A DNA stretch of 64,000 nt from Dendrophyllia cribrosa (Eukaryota; Cnidaria; Anthozoa; Scleractinia; Dendrophylliidae), in assembly GCA_024195265.1 (NCBI GenBank), contig JAJLRJ010000011.1, positions 27,359,792-27,423,791 on the forward strand, read 5' to 3'. The notes beneath the pieces are model-generated. The model worked only from the letters and a program-made list of their open reading frames with translations, had not been told where the DNA came from and did not search any database. Below are positions 1 through 13,500 of the stretch, in pieces. The translations under genes and the position numbers were made by a program. The first letter of the stretch is position 1; every line of letters starts with the position of its first letter.

Positions 1-21
1 GTTTCTTTATTTCTTTTCAAG

Positions 22-3000
22 GTTAAAGCTGTATTATGATCATGGTGAAATCAAGAGGTACAATGGTAAAAGACGTGTGAACGATCTCAAGGCCTTTGTT
101 GACAAATTTGCAGTGACGTCTGAGGTAGGGCAGTAACCCTGTAGCATTGATTTTATAAGCTGCGTAGTTGTACATGTACTTGTAAATTTATAATGTACAT
201 GTATCTGAATATAAACAGGGATTCTGACAGGGTGCGCGGGTGCGGGACCGCACAATTCGGTCAAACCCGCACAATTCCGCACAATTCCTAAAAATCCGCA
301 CAATCCCGCACAATACTGAAATATTTGCTTAAAATTTTAATTAAATCAGGTATTTCTATTGATTACCAAGATTTCGAGAAACGTTTTAGGCTATTTTCAG
401 CCCATTTTCCTTCCAAACAATCGAGAAATCCCTCGCTTTCCTCGAACAGCTCGAGCGGATCGATATAAAAACAACAAGGCGTTCTCTTCGCCGTCCGGAT
501 CCTGGGAACTAGTCTCAGTTTTACTTCTTTCCGACTTCCTACAGAATTTTTCTCGTGGCTTTTTAGTTGTCGTTTTCCAGACATTATGTCGTTTTTCTTA
601 GCAGCCTGTTGATATTTTTTCGAGCGCTTTCGCTTCCTCTTTCAGTTTAATATGTCGGGGACCGAAGAAGAAACACGAAGAAATGAACTCGGTCGCGCCG
701 ATATGAATGTCACTCTGTTTGCGAATCGACAAACAAACTATTAAAGCGGTGGAACTTCGGATTGATAGGAGAAAATTATTAAGTTCTGATCATCAGAATA
801 CTGGATTTTATTTTTTCAATCAAGTGAACGACGTTTTATGCTATCAAATTACATTTAGCACGCATTTTGGTAAATGTAAATTTGCATACATGTCGAGATT
901 GTGTTTTTGCGGCAAACTTTCGAAGAAATTGTGTGAACCTTTAATGGAAATTATTCCCACTACATGAAATGTACGGATTTTTCAGAAAGGAACTCGCTCA
1001 GATCGGAAACATTTTATTTAGAGGTGGTATTTCGGTTTTACCCGATCGAGTTCATCGTGTCACGCAATGTGATTTTGTTGAGACAAATAAACTTTGGTGA
1101 AGAAAAACAGCCGCAAATTGGCGATTGCTGGGTACATTTTAATCCCCAAAGTAAAACATCCATTTGTATTTTTCATTTACGCAGAATTTCCTCCCTGTCA
1201 TATTTTTCTGGCCTGGCTAGAACACTGGTGATTGAATATTTGGTTGGTCACAGGATTGCGCAATCCTGCACAATTTCCCGCACAATCGAAGTTATTTCCC
1301 GCACAATTTGCCCCAAAACTCCCGCACAATTTTGGATTTTTTTCCCGCACCCTGTCAGAATCCCTGTATAAATAGAAAGGGCTCCTATGAATAATTATTC
1401 ATCATTCACACCCTCCCCTCTCTTAGTTGTTTTGCTTCACTGACCCCACACCCCTTGCATCTATCTACTCTCCCCCCCCCCCCCTCCCCCTCACTCCATT
1501 GCCGGCCCCATGGGTAAGACAAATGACCATTACATATCGCAGGCTCATATGTTACTGTATTAGCTGATCAACCGCTGGAGTGAAATTTTGTTCCACTGCT
1601 ATGAGTTACAAAGTGATAGCAACCCCCATCTTATTGTAGTGATCACATTACTTGATAATACACATGACCCAATAATGAAACATGATCACCTACAGTGTAA
1701 GAATGATATTATAGTGAATTTCATCTGAGGACCCTGTTATATCTTGACCAGCATATGTGATGTGTTACATGTGTCAGTAAATTTGCTCCAAACAAAATCA
1801 GACAATTTCATTCAATATAATATATTAATATATTAATCTGATTTAATTATTCAATATGGATTTTGTCAGCTGACCAATCTCTTGAACAAGTTTGTAAAAA
1901 ATAAACTGGTTTGAAAAAAATTGAACCAAAATGAAAATTAAACCTCAACATACATGTATATGTTGTGGTTGAAATTTTTCTTTGGTTTAAAAATTTTCAA
2001 ACCAGTTTAATTTTTATTTTCCTTATTTTTAGATTCATTATCATATTCTGAGACAAAGGAAAACAAAAATCAAACTGGTTTGAAAATTTTCAAACCAAAG
2101 AAAAATTTGAACCACAACATATACTCTCACAATTAGGCCTGACTGATTGTACATGTATGCAGTTTCAGGAAATATTCATACTTCCCCCGTAGGTCATTAG
2201 AAATTCTGTGGGGTTTTTTAGTTTAAAAGCCAAAGTCATGCTTGTTATTGGCTGCTTGACCTGTGTTGACTTGCAACTAGTTGCATTCGGTGGTCAAAGG
2301 GTGAAATTTTTGTGCCTACTGTTGGACAAATTTGAGCTACAATTACAATGTATATCAATTGAAAGTAATTGCAAGTCAATACTAGCCATTGCAAGTTATC
2401 GCAAGTTTCCAACCTGCCGTTTGGGCAGGGTGTTATTTTAGGATTGACATATCATTTTTCATTAATTAATAATAAAATTTTGTTAAACTACATGTAGAAT
2501 GAAAAAGAAGATTCAACAGAGACAACAGAATCGGACAATGGCCTGTACACACTGACGTCACAGAACTTTGACAAACATGTGGAAATGGGGCTACATTTTA
2601 TAAAGTTCTATGCTCCATGGTAAGCAGTTTAGTTAAAAATAATGGATCTGTTTTTATTAATCCCAAAAGAATCGTCTCATATTTTGAGATAATAAGGCTT
2701 GAAATATACCTTGTTGTTTGTTTGTTTGTTTGTATTGACAGGTGCAGCCACTGCCGCAAACTTGCACCCACGTGGAAAGCATTAGCTGAATATCATAAAG
2801 ACAATGTCGACATAACAATTGCCAAGGTACATGTACAAAAAGTGATCTTATTTTATATTTCATTTCCACGACCATTCAAAACAACACATGGTGAACTCTG
2901 GCTTTTTTGTGTACCAGGGGGTGGGGGGTCAGTGGAGCAAAATGCCTGGGAGGAGGGAGGCTCAGTGACCACCTGCCTTACCTATGGGGATGGTGTTGGA

Positions 3001-4462
3001 GGGTGGGGAGGGTGGGGACGACGTTTGAGGGAGGGGAGGGTAGGTCGGCGATGGAGGGAGGGGAGGGCAGGGATGACTTTGAGGGAGGGGAGGATGGGGA
3101 TGGCATTGGAGGGAGGGGAGGGTGGGGATGATGTTTGAGGGAGGGGAGGGTGGGGAGTTGGACACAGGGGTTAGGGGCTCAGTGATCCAAAATGTCTAGG
3201 AGAGGGTAGGGTCCAAAGGTGTGCAAAATCTTTTATTTAGAGCATTTTGTATTCACAAGTTGCATGCTCAAGGGAGCCTTTGATCATTATGTGTTTTCTT
3301 TTTTTTTTTACATGTATCTTTTTGCAGATTGATTGCACAACTGAAGGCAAAAAATGTACAGAGCACAATATCCATGCATTTCCTTCGCTCAAACTGTTCA
3401 AAGATGGAAGAGTGGTTTGTAGTAGGGTTTTACATTGTACAGCTGTATGTAAATGTTGTAGGTTGAAATGAAATTCAGGTTAAAATGATTTCAACCCAGC
3501 TTGATTTTGAATTACCTTTTTTTCTGATTTATAATAATGAATCAAAGACAAAAGAATTTCAACATCAAACTGGGTTGAAATCATTTTAACCTGAATTTCA
3601 TTTTAACCTACAACATAAATAAAAATGTACATGTTCTAGTCAATATTTCGCTTTCAATATGAAGGGTGACGGGTCATCCATCAGCACACAGAATGTACAT
3701 GTATGTATGTTTGTATGTATACTTACATCTACATAACTGATACAGACACATGAGAGAGTTTGAGAGGATATATATGTAAAAGCCACAGATGGGCAATTAA
3801 CTACTTAAAAATTCTTCAAACTTTCTTAAATATTTTTATTAGGTGATGTATTAGTAATAGTTAAATTGGAGTGAGTGGAGTTTCAGGGAGTAATTGGGAG
3901 AGTAATTCAAGATTAAAAAGTCCATGCAGATTTTTTTGTACTCAAAAACAAGAGGAAAACAGCAAAAAAAAGGTTGATTTTGGTTTAAATGACTTCTGTT
4001 CGGAATTTTATTGTATTTACATGTAGAGTAGTATTCAACTTGTCTACAATCATTAATATGTAAAATTATGTTGATTTAGGTGGACAGTTATGAAGGGGGT
4101 CGCTCCCTTGATGACTTAAAGAACTACTTGACTCTGAAGATATCTGAACACAGCTTGCTAAGTAGTGCGACCACAGAGAATAGTGAGACTGCTGAGGAGA
4201 TACCATCTGATTCTTCTGATGCAGACATGCAGGTACAGAGAAACTTGTATTAAGCGAACCCATAATATTTAACAATTAGACCCGTAGCCCTTGAGGGCGA
4301 AGGGTCTAATTGTTTTAGTATCACCCAACTAGTCGGACAGAAAAAGGCAATAATAAAAAAAAGCAATTGCAAGTTGAAGAAATATTTATTTGGGAATAAA
4401 ACGAAAAATAAAACCGGCGAATTTCGCTACTCGATGACTATTACTATTAGACCCCTAGTAGC

Positions 4463-4500
<38 letters not shown>

Positions 4501-7500
4501 GTTGGGTGATACTAAATATAGATAGGCTGAGCCTACAACAGCGTCGCTCTCTGAACAAAAAGCCGATAATAAACTTAAGTGTCATTGTCAGTAAGGACCG
4601 GGCAAGGTCCACGGATCGAGGTTGGCGGATTCCCTCCAAATTTTCAGCATTTTTTCTCTATCAGATAAGATTACGATCGGTGATAATCTTAGTAAAATAA
4701 AATAAATTTCTTCGAATTTTGACCACCCCCCTAGTTTTTGGTGCTTTTTCGGCAAGGTGAGACGGAAAATTTTGGTCGATTTCCACGGCTAATTTTATAG
4801 ACTTCGCGTCGGCCTTATTCATTTGTACGAACTGTACATATTGTTCGGCATCCAAACAGCACATGTCTGCAACATAAACGATTTTGGATAAAAAAAATTT
4901 ACTTTGGAGCGGTTCCAAATATTACCACTTCACGGCTATCGGACTGTATGAATAATTTTGGCAATTTTCAAAGCTGATTTTCTCCAAAGTGCGGCAGTTT
5001 ACTTTCAAATGAAACCTATATTTTATTAGTCTGTCTTTAAATCTTTTCAAATTCGCAAACTCTCATTTGGCAAGTTAAAATCCCGTCGCGTGAGCTTTCT
5101 TACGACTTTGACCTAATGTGCATAATTATTGACCTAATTTGCATAAGTTGACCTAATTTGCCCGGAAATTTGTCACGCTTGAGTTGTTACATATTGCAAA
5201 TATTTATTGGCTTCTTTAGTTTGACTGGGAACAGCACACGGGGACAGCACAATACTTTTTCAGATTAGTAGGCATACTTTACTTGATTATATTGCTATAT
5301 TTGTCCTTGATTTCGGCCGCTCTGTCTTGTTTGCTATCAGTGCTATGGCGCTTTCTGTAACCCAATAGTCCAGAACCGACAGAATAAAGGGCAAAGAAAT
5401 TAGGAGCAAGATGGCAGAATGTCAAACCCTTCTTTGAAATATTCGAGCGGTTTTGGTATTTTGCAGTATTTCAGTTGATAATTACAAAATAAAAGTACAA
5501 TATCCCATCCTTTGACTGACAGCTGATATAATCATTAATCATATAATCGTTGTGTCATTTGATCCTCTTGAGCTGTTTACAACATGGATGTTACGTTGAC
5601 TTGTTCGTTCAGTTCTTCTGATTCTGCATGTAGTTTGGAGGGCACAGGGTCTCAGATTGTGCCCTTGTTGGCTTGTAAGTTAGACATGACGCCGCATCTA
5701 CTAAACCTGGGGGTGAGCTCAGGGAAGCAGCGATCCGCCGAAGACGAGAATATTAATGAGGTTGGCCTGATCCTGAATCGAGCTGGACGCTTTGTTGCTA
5801 CTGAAAACGAGAAAATTTCAATGACAATATGCCCGAAACATAGAAAAACGCTGACTGCAGACTGGGCTGGTAGAAAGAGCAACACATGCTCGTATCCAAC
5901 CCATCAAGGACCGCGGAAAAGCATAAAGAAACCGCGCCGCATAAACGCAACCTTGTCGGAAGAAATATTTCAAATTCACCATACCACAGTCCCCATCGGT
6001 TCAGGTAAGTAACAATTATGTCCAGCCAGACTGCAGCCAATAATCCTTCGAGTTGAGGGGTAGACTTAACTGGTAAATGTAATTGAAATCTTTATTTCAA
6101 AGCTAACGGTGCTAATTTCTTCTGTTGCCGTCATTTTCATGCTTTGACATTTTCGCAGCCGTCGTTTGGCTCGTCACGCAACGCTCGTATATCCCCAAGG
6201 GGAGGAAGTCAAACGAAATGCACTTCCTTGCTTTTGTGTTTGCGACACGTTTAAAAAAAAACTTTATTATGCGACATAGCATTTTACTGGAGTGCGAATA
6301 CGCACCAAAACATGGATAATAAAAACAAGTGCAGGCCGTATTACACTCGTCTTAGTACCCCTAACCGCGCGCTACGGAAAACACTGTACATGTTGAAAGC
6401 CTATATTTTAGGAAAGAGGTATGTCGTATAATAAACAATTCATAAAGACTCAAAAAAATAAACTGACTCGCGAAAATACCCAGCCGTATTACACAACTTT
6501 CCGTTTTAATAGCCTCGTTGTATCTCCGGATTCTGTTGCATTGTCTTATATCTTAACTTTTTCTGTTGGGCCTGGGGGAACGGAGGGCGTGTACTTTGAG
6601 GTGGACTGAAGTGGTAATTTGCTAATCAAGCACCCTGCCCGCGTAATGACCCAAAATGGAAAGGGGAGGGGGGGGGGGGGGGGGGGGGGGACGAGGGGAA
6701 CGAGAGGGCTGCAAAGAATGACACCTCCCTCTTTACCTTCCCCTTCCTTTTTAAATTACACAACATTAGCGTTACATGGGTACACAAATCAGATTGAAGC
6801 TGGGTATAATAAAGATGACGGTGACGGTGACGATGAATCGTAACGATGGTGATGATAACGATGATGATTGTTGCAATTGTTGATCTATTAATTGTTATCG
6901 TTATTTTTATAACAGCTGTGTGTTCGACCTGCCGCGGAGCACACTACAAATCCCGTAAGGCTGGCTCTTTCATGTCCGGAGAGCAGGTAAGCACATTGGC
7001 GCTTATAACTGTGTTAGCTTGTGTAGCTGTCACTTTAATAAAAGTTGATGAGTGTAATTGACCATATTATATTCTTGTATGCAGTGCAGAGGGGCCCTCA
7101 CATCTGTTATGAATAAAACATGAATAAAACGTTATTACCTTTGTTGTCTTTCGCGGCTAATTTGAATAATTTAAGCGCGATCGACCTTCATGAGGAATGG
7201 GACCAAGTTGTCACTTAAGCGATTCTCGAAGTATTCCAATCGCGCGCAGAGAATGATTACTCTCCTAGAGTTTTCGAACGGTTTCCGAACGATAAATTGG
7301 TCCCAGTGCTAACGAAATTGTACCGCCCCTTAATTTTGGCCGCCGCTTGAAGACACGAAAAACAATAAAAGTAATCAAGTTTTCCCTCACGTTTTATTCG
7401 TTATAGAAGGGCCCTCTGTGACTGCGGCTAGTAAAGGCATGTAGAGTTTCCACAGTTACATGTATTAGAGATCTTTGTGGTTAATAATCTTGTCCATAAT

Positions 7501-10500
7501 TTGCTAATCCATCTTATCACATTTAGCATCTTTACTCCGACACCTTGGTGATTGGAGACGACATCCAGGAGTCTGATTCCGCCACTGTCTCTGTCATAAC
7601 TGTTTGTGAGGAGAGCACAGAGGTCGCTAGCACTGGTGAGAAGTCGGAAACAGCCTCTTCTCAGTCTTATTCGTCCCAAGCCTCGATACCTGAGGAAGAG
7701 ATTAGTATATGGATTGACGAGATGGAGGAACAAAACAGCAAAAGGCAGAAATTGAACGAAGCTGTCCACAGCATCTCAGGTGGCCGCTATAGTCCTGTGA
7801 TGTCCACCCTAAACACGACCTGGGACGACGTTTCCGACACTCAGCAGCGATATTACATCCGCAAAGCCAAGGAGACCATAGCGACTTCATTGTCTGTCAT
7901 CTCTCCTGGCCAAGAAGAACTGGTTTGGAAGGCGCTACAAACGGAGGTACTTTTGAATGCAGACAGAGACAAGCAAGGAAAGCGCAAGCGTTTTGATCCT
8001 AGCTCTGGGCTTGTCGACATTTTGGTCAAAGCGTATGAGCAAGCAAGTCACTGGCAAACAAAGCGACAGATCCTCTCTCTCTTTGCGGACGACTTTTCAA
8101 GAGCTGAACTTCAAGAAATGATTCCTGGGATCTCCAAATGGCGTATTGACCAAGCCCGCCAGCATGCAACAGAAGCCGGGAAAGGTCAGCCACTCCCTGA
8201 AATTCCTAGTTTTCGTGCAAAAATTGACCGCGAAATAGTGGATCATTTCATTGAATATATTTCCAGACCTGAATTTGTCCAGGATGTGGCGTTTGGAACA
8301 AAAACTCTCAAACTTGACTCGGGAGAGAAGATCATCATACCAGCGGTCATTAGGACCGTTATCCCTTCACGCATCATCAGACAATATTTAGACTACTGTA
8401 AAGAACAAGACTTCGAGCCGGCGAGCGAGCGTTCTCTCTACCGGATGATTGAAGTTTGTTCAGCCTCCATGCAGAGATCCCTTCGGGGACTTGACAACAC
8501 CACTGCGGAGGGCGCTGAGGGGTTTGATCAAGCCCTTTCTATGTTGGAGGGCTTAGCAGATCAGGTTATCAACGTAACTGCCACTCAGAAGGTACTAAAG
8601 GATGGAAAAAGATACTTGAAGAATGATTTCAAGACACACGTCGGACGAGGTGAACAGTGCAGTGATCACTGCACAGTCCACGCTCTAAGTGACGATAATG
8701 CTAGGGAGTTCAGTGGGGAATGTGATCACCAACACACCTACGAATGTGAGCGCTGCGAAAGCCTGGAGGGAGTACTGGGAGAGGTGGCAGAGATGCTAGA
8801 TAAAGTGGACATGACCGAAGAGGAGAGGAGTAGGCTGAGGTTTGAGTACACTGAGAGTGTGCGTAACATTAAGGCTTGGAAAGCCCACTTGTTACGGTCA
8901 AGTAACCAGGACGAAGCCAAGCAACATGCCCTCCAGAAGCTAGACGAGAGCTCGTGTTTGGTTATAATGGACTGGGCAATGAAATTTCTGCCTGTGCAAT
9001 ACAGAGAACAGATGAGTGACTTTTTTGGGAAGAGGGGCAGGAGCTGGCACATCAGCGCTGTAATCACAAGAGCAACTGTGGAGAGCAAGCATGAACTGGA
9101 GTGCTTTGTACACATTTTCAACAACTGCACTCAAAATAGCTTTACAGTTCTGTCAATTATAGAGGACTTGCTACACAAAGTCAAACAAGAGTATCCATTT
9201 GTGACAACAGCCTATCTCCGATCAGATAATGCTGGGTGCTACCACAATGGGCCTTTGTTACTAAGTCTTAGAGATGTGGGGGAGAGAACCGGTGTCAGGC
9301 CAGTGCGATATGATTTCTCAGAACCACAGGCTGGTAAGGATGTCTGCGATCGAAAGACTGCTGCGATGAAGGCGCACATTAAGCGCTGGGTCAACGAGAG
9401 GCACGACGTCGTCACAGCTGAGGATATGAAGGCAGCACTAGAATCGCATGGTGGTATCAAAGGATGCAGGGCTGCGGTCGTTGAGGTGGACACGACGAGG
9501 GAGAGAAACAAAGATAACAAGATACCAGGCATTAGTGTGTTGAACAATTTTCAGTACGAGGAGTGTGGCATCCGAGTATGGAAAGCGTACAACGTCGGCC
9601 TTGGGCGTCTCATCACCTACAGCGATCTTGGAGTTGCATCGCAAGGGGATACTGGGCTAAGGGTGATCCAGCCTTTTGGTCAAGCTACACAGAGGGGAAG
9701 CGTGGGTGAGAGCGTCAGGCACAAGTTCGAGATCTACTCTTGTCAAGAGACTGGATGCGTCCTGACGTTCAAGACCCAGACAGAGGCAGACAACCATATG
9801 GACACGGGCAAGCACTGTCTTGAGGTGGACTGTGAGTCTATGTATGACCGCATTAGAAGGAAGTGGGCGGGTATGGTGACAGGAGTGACGTTCGCTCCGG
9901 ATGTGCCATCAACCTCGTTACAAGGTGAGGGAAGTAGCAGCGCTGCCAGTGCATCTGCTCCAAGACCATTGGGATGGGCTCTGAAGGTAACAAAACGACC
10001 TACTAGGATGACTGATAACGTCAAGACCTTCTTGATAAAGAAATTTGAAGAAGGTGTAACAACTGGAAAGAAGGCCGATCCTGTGCAGGTAGCGAGGGAG
10101 ATGAAGACTCTCAGAAATGAGAACGGACAGCCAACCTTTAATCCTGAAGAGTGGAGGACTGCGCAGCAGATCAGCAGCCTGTTCTCACGTCAGACAGCGG
10201 TGCACCGTCATGGGAGAATTCATGCCGAGGAAATCCCCGAGGAAGACATCGAGGCAGCAGAGTCGGAAATGGCCTTGGACACCCTTAGACGTTTGGTAAT
10301 GGATGACATGGGCAAACCAAGCCATCCAATCATCGTGGGCGCCAGCAATATCTGCGAACTTGTAAAAACCAACAAGCTTGGCTCACTCAAACTAGCAGTT
10401 CTGAAAGAAATCTGCGAGCAGCTACACCTGACGACAAGTGGACCGCTGTCAAGGAAAAAGACTTTCTTTGAGGCTATTGAAACATTTTCTGAGAGTTGTA

Positions 10501-13500
10501 CATGCTTTCAAGAGTAACATTATATAGTTTTGGTAAGAAGAATATTGGAGGGCGGGGGGATGGAGGCAAGGAGGCACTCCAGCGCAAGAAATGTCCGACT
10601 TCACTACCCTATCTTCTCCATCGGGGACTTTAAAATAGGTACAGGGAGACTCTGAGATGACAGGCTTTGTAAATACATGTGAGGATACCCATTGGCCAGT
10701 GTTGTGCCTGAGTAGCTCTTTTTTGGCGTGCGAATTCGGCCGCGTTATCAAAACCTCCATCTACGCAGGCTAGCCAGTGTTTTGTTTTGTTATTTTAGGT
10801 ATCGAGTTTCATTTTTCCCACCAATTGTGTAGCTGTGGTCACTGAAAACATTAATGACCATCTACGGGAAAGCCTACATTAACGCTTTTCACGATAAACG
10901 GATATAAAAGCATTAGGCTCGGGGGTGAAGAGGAATAATTGAGAGTTCATTATTCCAACTCTTAAATTTTTTATTATTCCAGTTCTTAAAATACAAAATA
11001 ACATTATATTCCGTTATTCCTTACTGTCACTTTTTATACCAGGTAAAATGCCTTTATTCGGTTATTCCCGATACACCATTCATCGTTCCACTGAAAAAAA
11101 AAAAACATTATTACATTATTATTCCTCTTGAAGCTTCATGCACCAAATTGGGCATCGATGCTTAATGAAAACCGTTAACGGCGTTAATAAATCTGTAGGA
11201 CTTAAGATGTTAATCGTTTGCCTGGCTAGTGTATTCATTAAGAGCATCTTGACATCCATTATAGCAAATTAATTTTGGGCTTCTTTTACTAGCTAGGTAA
11301 GAACGTTAGTATTTAGAATCGTTTTGGATCTGTTCCCAACGCCCTATCTGTTCACAGTATCCAGTTAAACAACCAAACTCAAAGCAAAAAGACTGAAAAC
11401 TAAGGGAATGCTTTGGAAAACAGAATGGAACAAAAACTGCAAGGATTTTTACATGGATTTTTACATCTCCCGTGCTTCACTCTAAGGGGCCGATTACATG
11501 GCGAATTTCAGCCCGGTCAACCGGGCTGAAATTTTGTTGTGATTACATGACAAATTTCAGCCCGGGCGCCAAGTTTGAAATTGCGCGGGAAGATTGATAG
11601 CGAGAACCAAAATGGCGTCACTGCGCATGCCGAAATTCACTTTTCAGCCCGGGCTGAAATTCTGATGCGATTACATGGCGAATTTCAGCCCGTTTGCCGG
11701 GCTGAAAATTCTAGCCCGGTTTCTGAAACCGGGCTGGAATTTTCCGCCCGGGCTGAAACTTTGTTTATGTAATCGCTAACTTCATTTTAAGAGGATTTAT
11801 TTCGGAAGCCGGGCTGAAATTCGCTTTGTAATCGGCCCCTAAATACGGGAGTCTTCGGCGTCGGAATGCGTTGATGTTATCGTAGATGAAACCGGTTTTC
11901 TTTTTGTTCCCCGACAAAATAGAAATTAAAGAAATAGCGGGCAGCAACAACGAACATAGATTAATCAGCTGTTGTACCATCATCGCTATGTTCTGTTACT
12001 CTGTCAGAAAAGAAACTATTTTATTATTGTGTTACAAATACCTTAAATGTGTATCAAGTTTCGATTTGCTAATTTGCATACTCGTGTTTACAGTACATGA
12101 CATCACATTTTCGAATTGCATTTTCTCTCGCGCCAAATTGTCTGTCATTTCGGCAACGTGTTTGCCTTCCAAATCCAATACATGTGAGGAAAACATTAGC
12201 TCTGTCAGTCTTAAAAAACTATTTACTACGTTGCAAAACACAGTCTTTTAAAATATGTATGAAATTTCAGTTCACTAAATTACATAGCTGTGTTTACTCA
12301 AATGAAAGAATTCGATTCTCGAACTAATACGTTCGCCCCGAATTTGCGGGCCTTAAACGTGTGAAAAAAAACAACAAAATAACTTAAGTTTCAAAGTCAA
12401 GATCTCATACAAACTTTATTTGATGACTTGAAGGGTCATTATCGCTCAACAACACATGCGTGAAGTTTTCGCGAGAAAAATGGGCATCATGCAAATTCGG
12501 TCAAATTTTTTAGAAAAACCTTACGGGATTGGATTTTAACTTGCCAAATGAAAAAAATTTCAAGCGAAGTGTGCCCACTAATCTAAAAAAAAATATTCTC
12601 AGTCAACAAAAGAAGACAATAAGCATTTGCAATCTGTAACAGCTCAAGCGTGAAAAATTTCCGGGAAAAACAACAATCATGCATATTAGGTAACATTATG
12701 CAAATTAGGTCAATAATTATGTACATTAGGTCAAAGTCGCGAGAAATCTCACGCGACGGGATTTTAACTTGCCAAATGAGAGTTTGCGAATTTGAAAAGA
12801 CTTAAAGACAGACTAATAAAATATAAGTTTGGTTTGAAAGTAAACTGCCGCACTTTGGAGAAAATCAGCTTTGAAAATTGCCAAAATTATTCATACAGTC
12901 CGATAGCCGTGAAGTGGTAATATTTGGAACAGCTCCAAAGTAAAGCTTTTTATCCAAAATCGTTTATATTGCAGACATATGCTGTTTGGATGCCGAACAT
13001 TATGTACTGTTCGTACAAATGAATTAGGCCGACGCGAAGTGTATACAATTAGCCGTGGAAATCGACCAAAATTTTCCGTCTCACCTTGCCGAAAAAGCAC
13101 CAAAAACTAGGGGGGTGGTCAAAATTCGAAGAAATTTATTTTATTTTACTAAGATTACCACCGATTGTAATCTTATCTGATAGAGAAAAAATGCTGAAAA
13201 TTTGGAGAGAATCCGCCAACCTCGATCCGTGGACCTTGCCCGGTCCTTACTGACAATGACACTTAAATGAGGTAAAAGGTCGGAAACACAAGAATTAAGA
13301 TTGAAGACCGGGCTATTTTTCAATTTTAGCAATTCTCAAAAACAGACTTACGCGACCGTCTGCACAGTACATTTAGACCGTACAAAAGTTCACAAAAACA
13401 ACTTTTTCTCCGTCTAGATACTAGTAAGACTAATTTCCAAACAAAATACATCTGTTGCTTATCAAAAATTGTCTGAGAAACTGATTTGGAAATCAAAATT

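Larger units (their letters stand above)
125..2497 (+). other. Intron 1 of the visible TXNDC5-like gene
   Basis: No exon is supported here. It holds a 1.15 kb inverted-repeat element (216-1366), a C-rich run near 1470, and a TA-flanked foldback element (1959-2121). Open frames at 359-601, 707-967 and 964-1371 fall inside the element and show no recognisable domain. Confidence 0.7.
4579..13262 (+). mobile_element. Complete 8.7 kb DNA transposon with long inverted repeats and TTAA duplication
   Basis: The sequence from 4579 (GTGTCATTGTCAGTAAGGAC) is inverted at the other end (reaching 13262), and the match continues for about 700 bases. Immediately outside, both ends have TTAA (4575-4578 and 13263-13266), and similarity stops there, so TTAA is the target duplication. 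Between the repeats lies one intact spliced gene (5584-10517) and 2 kb of non-coding DNA with a nested MITE. TTAA targets are used by piggyBac, Kolobok and Sola3 elements. The protein does not look like piggyBac; its S-D-N and G-K...C-D-R motifs make a Sola-type or undescribed superfamily plausible, but this is from memory of family features. The element sits in an intron of the TXNDC5-like gene, on the same strand. Confidence 0.88.

Noticed and set aside
2962..3165. Proline-rich small protein on the minus strand
   Set aside because: Translation of the G-rich minisatellite inside a TXNDC5-like intron.
8738..9547. Antisense frames opposite the transposase (8738-9130, 9239-9547)
   Set aside because: Shadows of the long sense exon; no domain and no splice context.
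7545..10517. Transposase gene starting at 7545
   Set aside because: 7545 is TTG, not ATG. A clean acceptor at 7526 and two phase-matched upstream exons give a better start at 5584.
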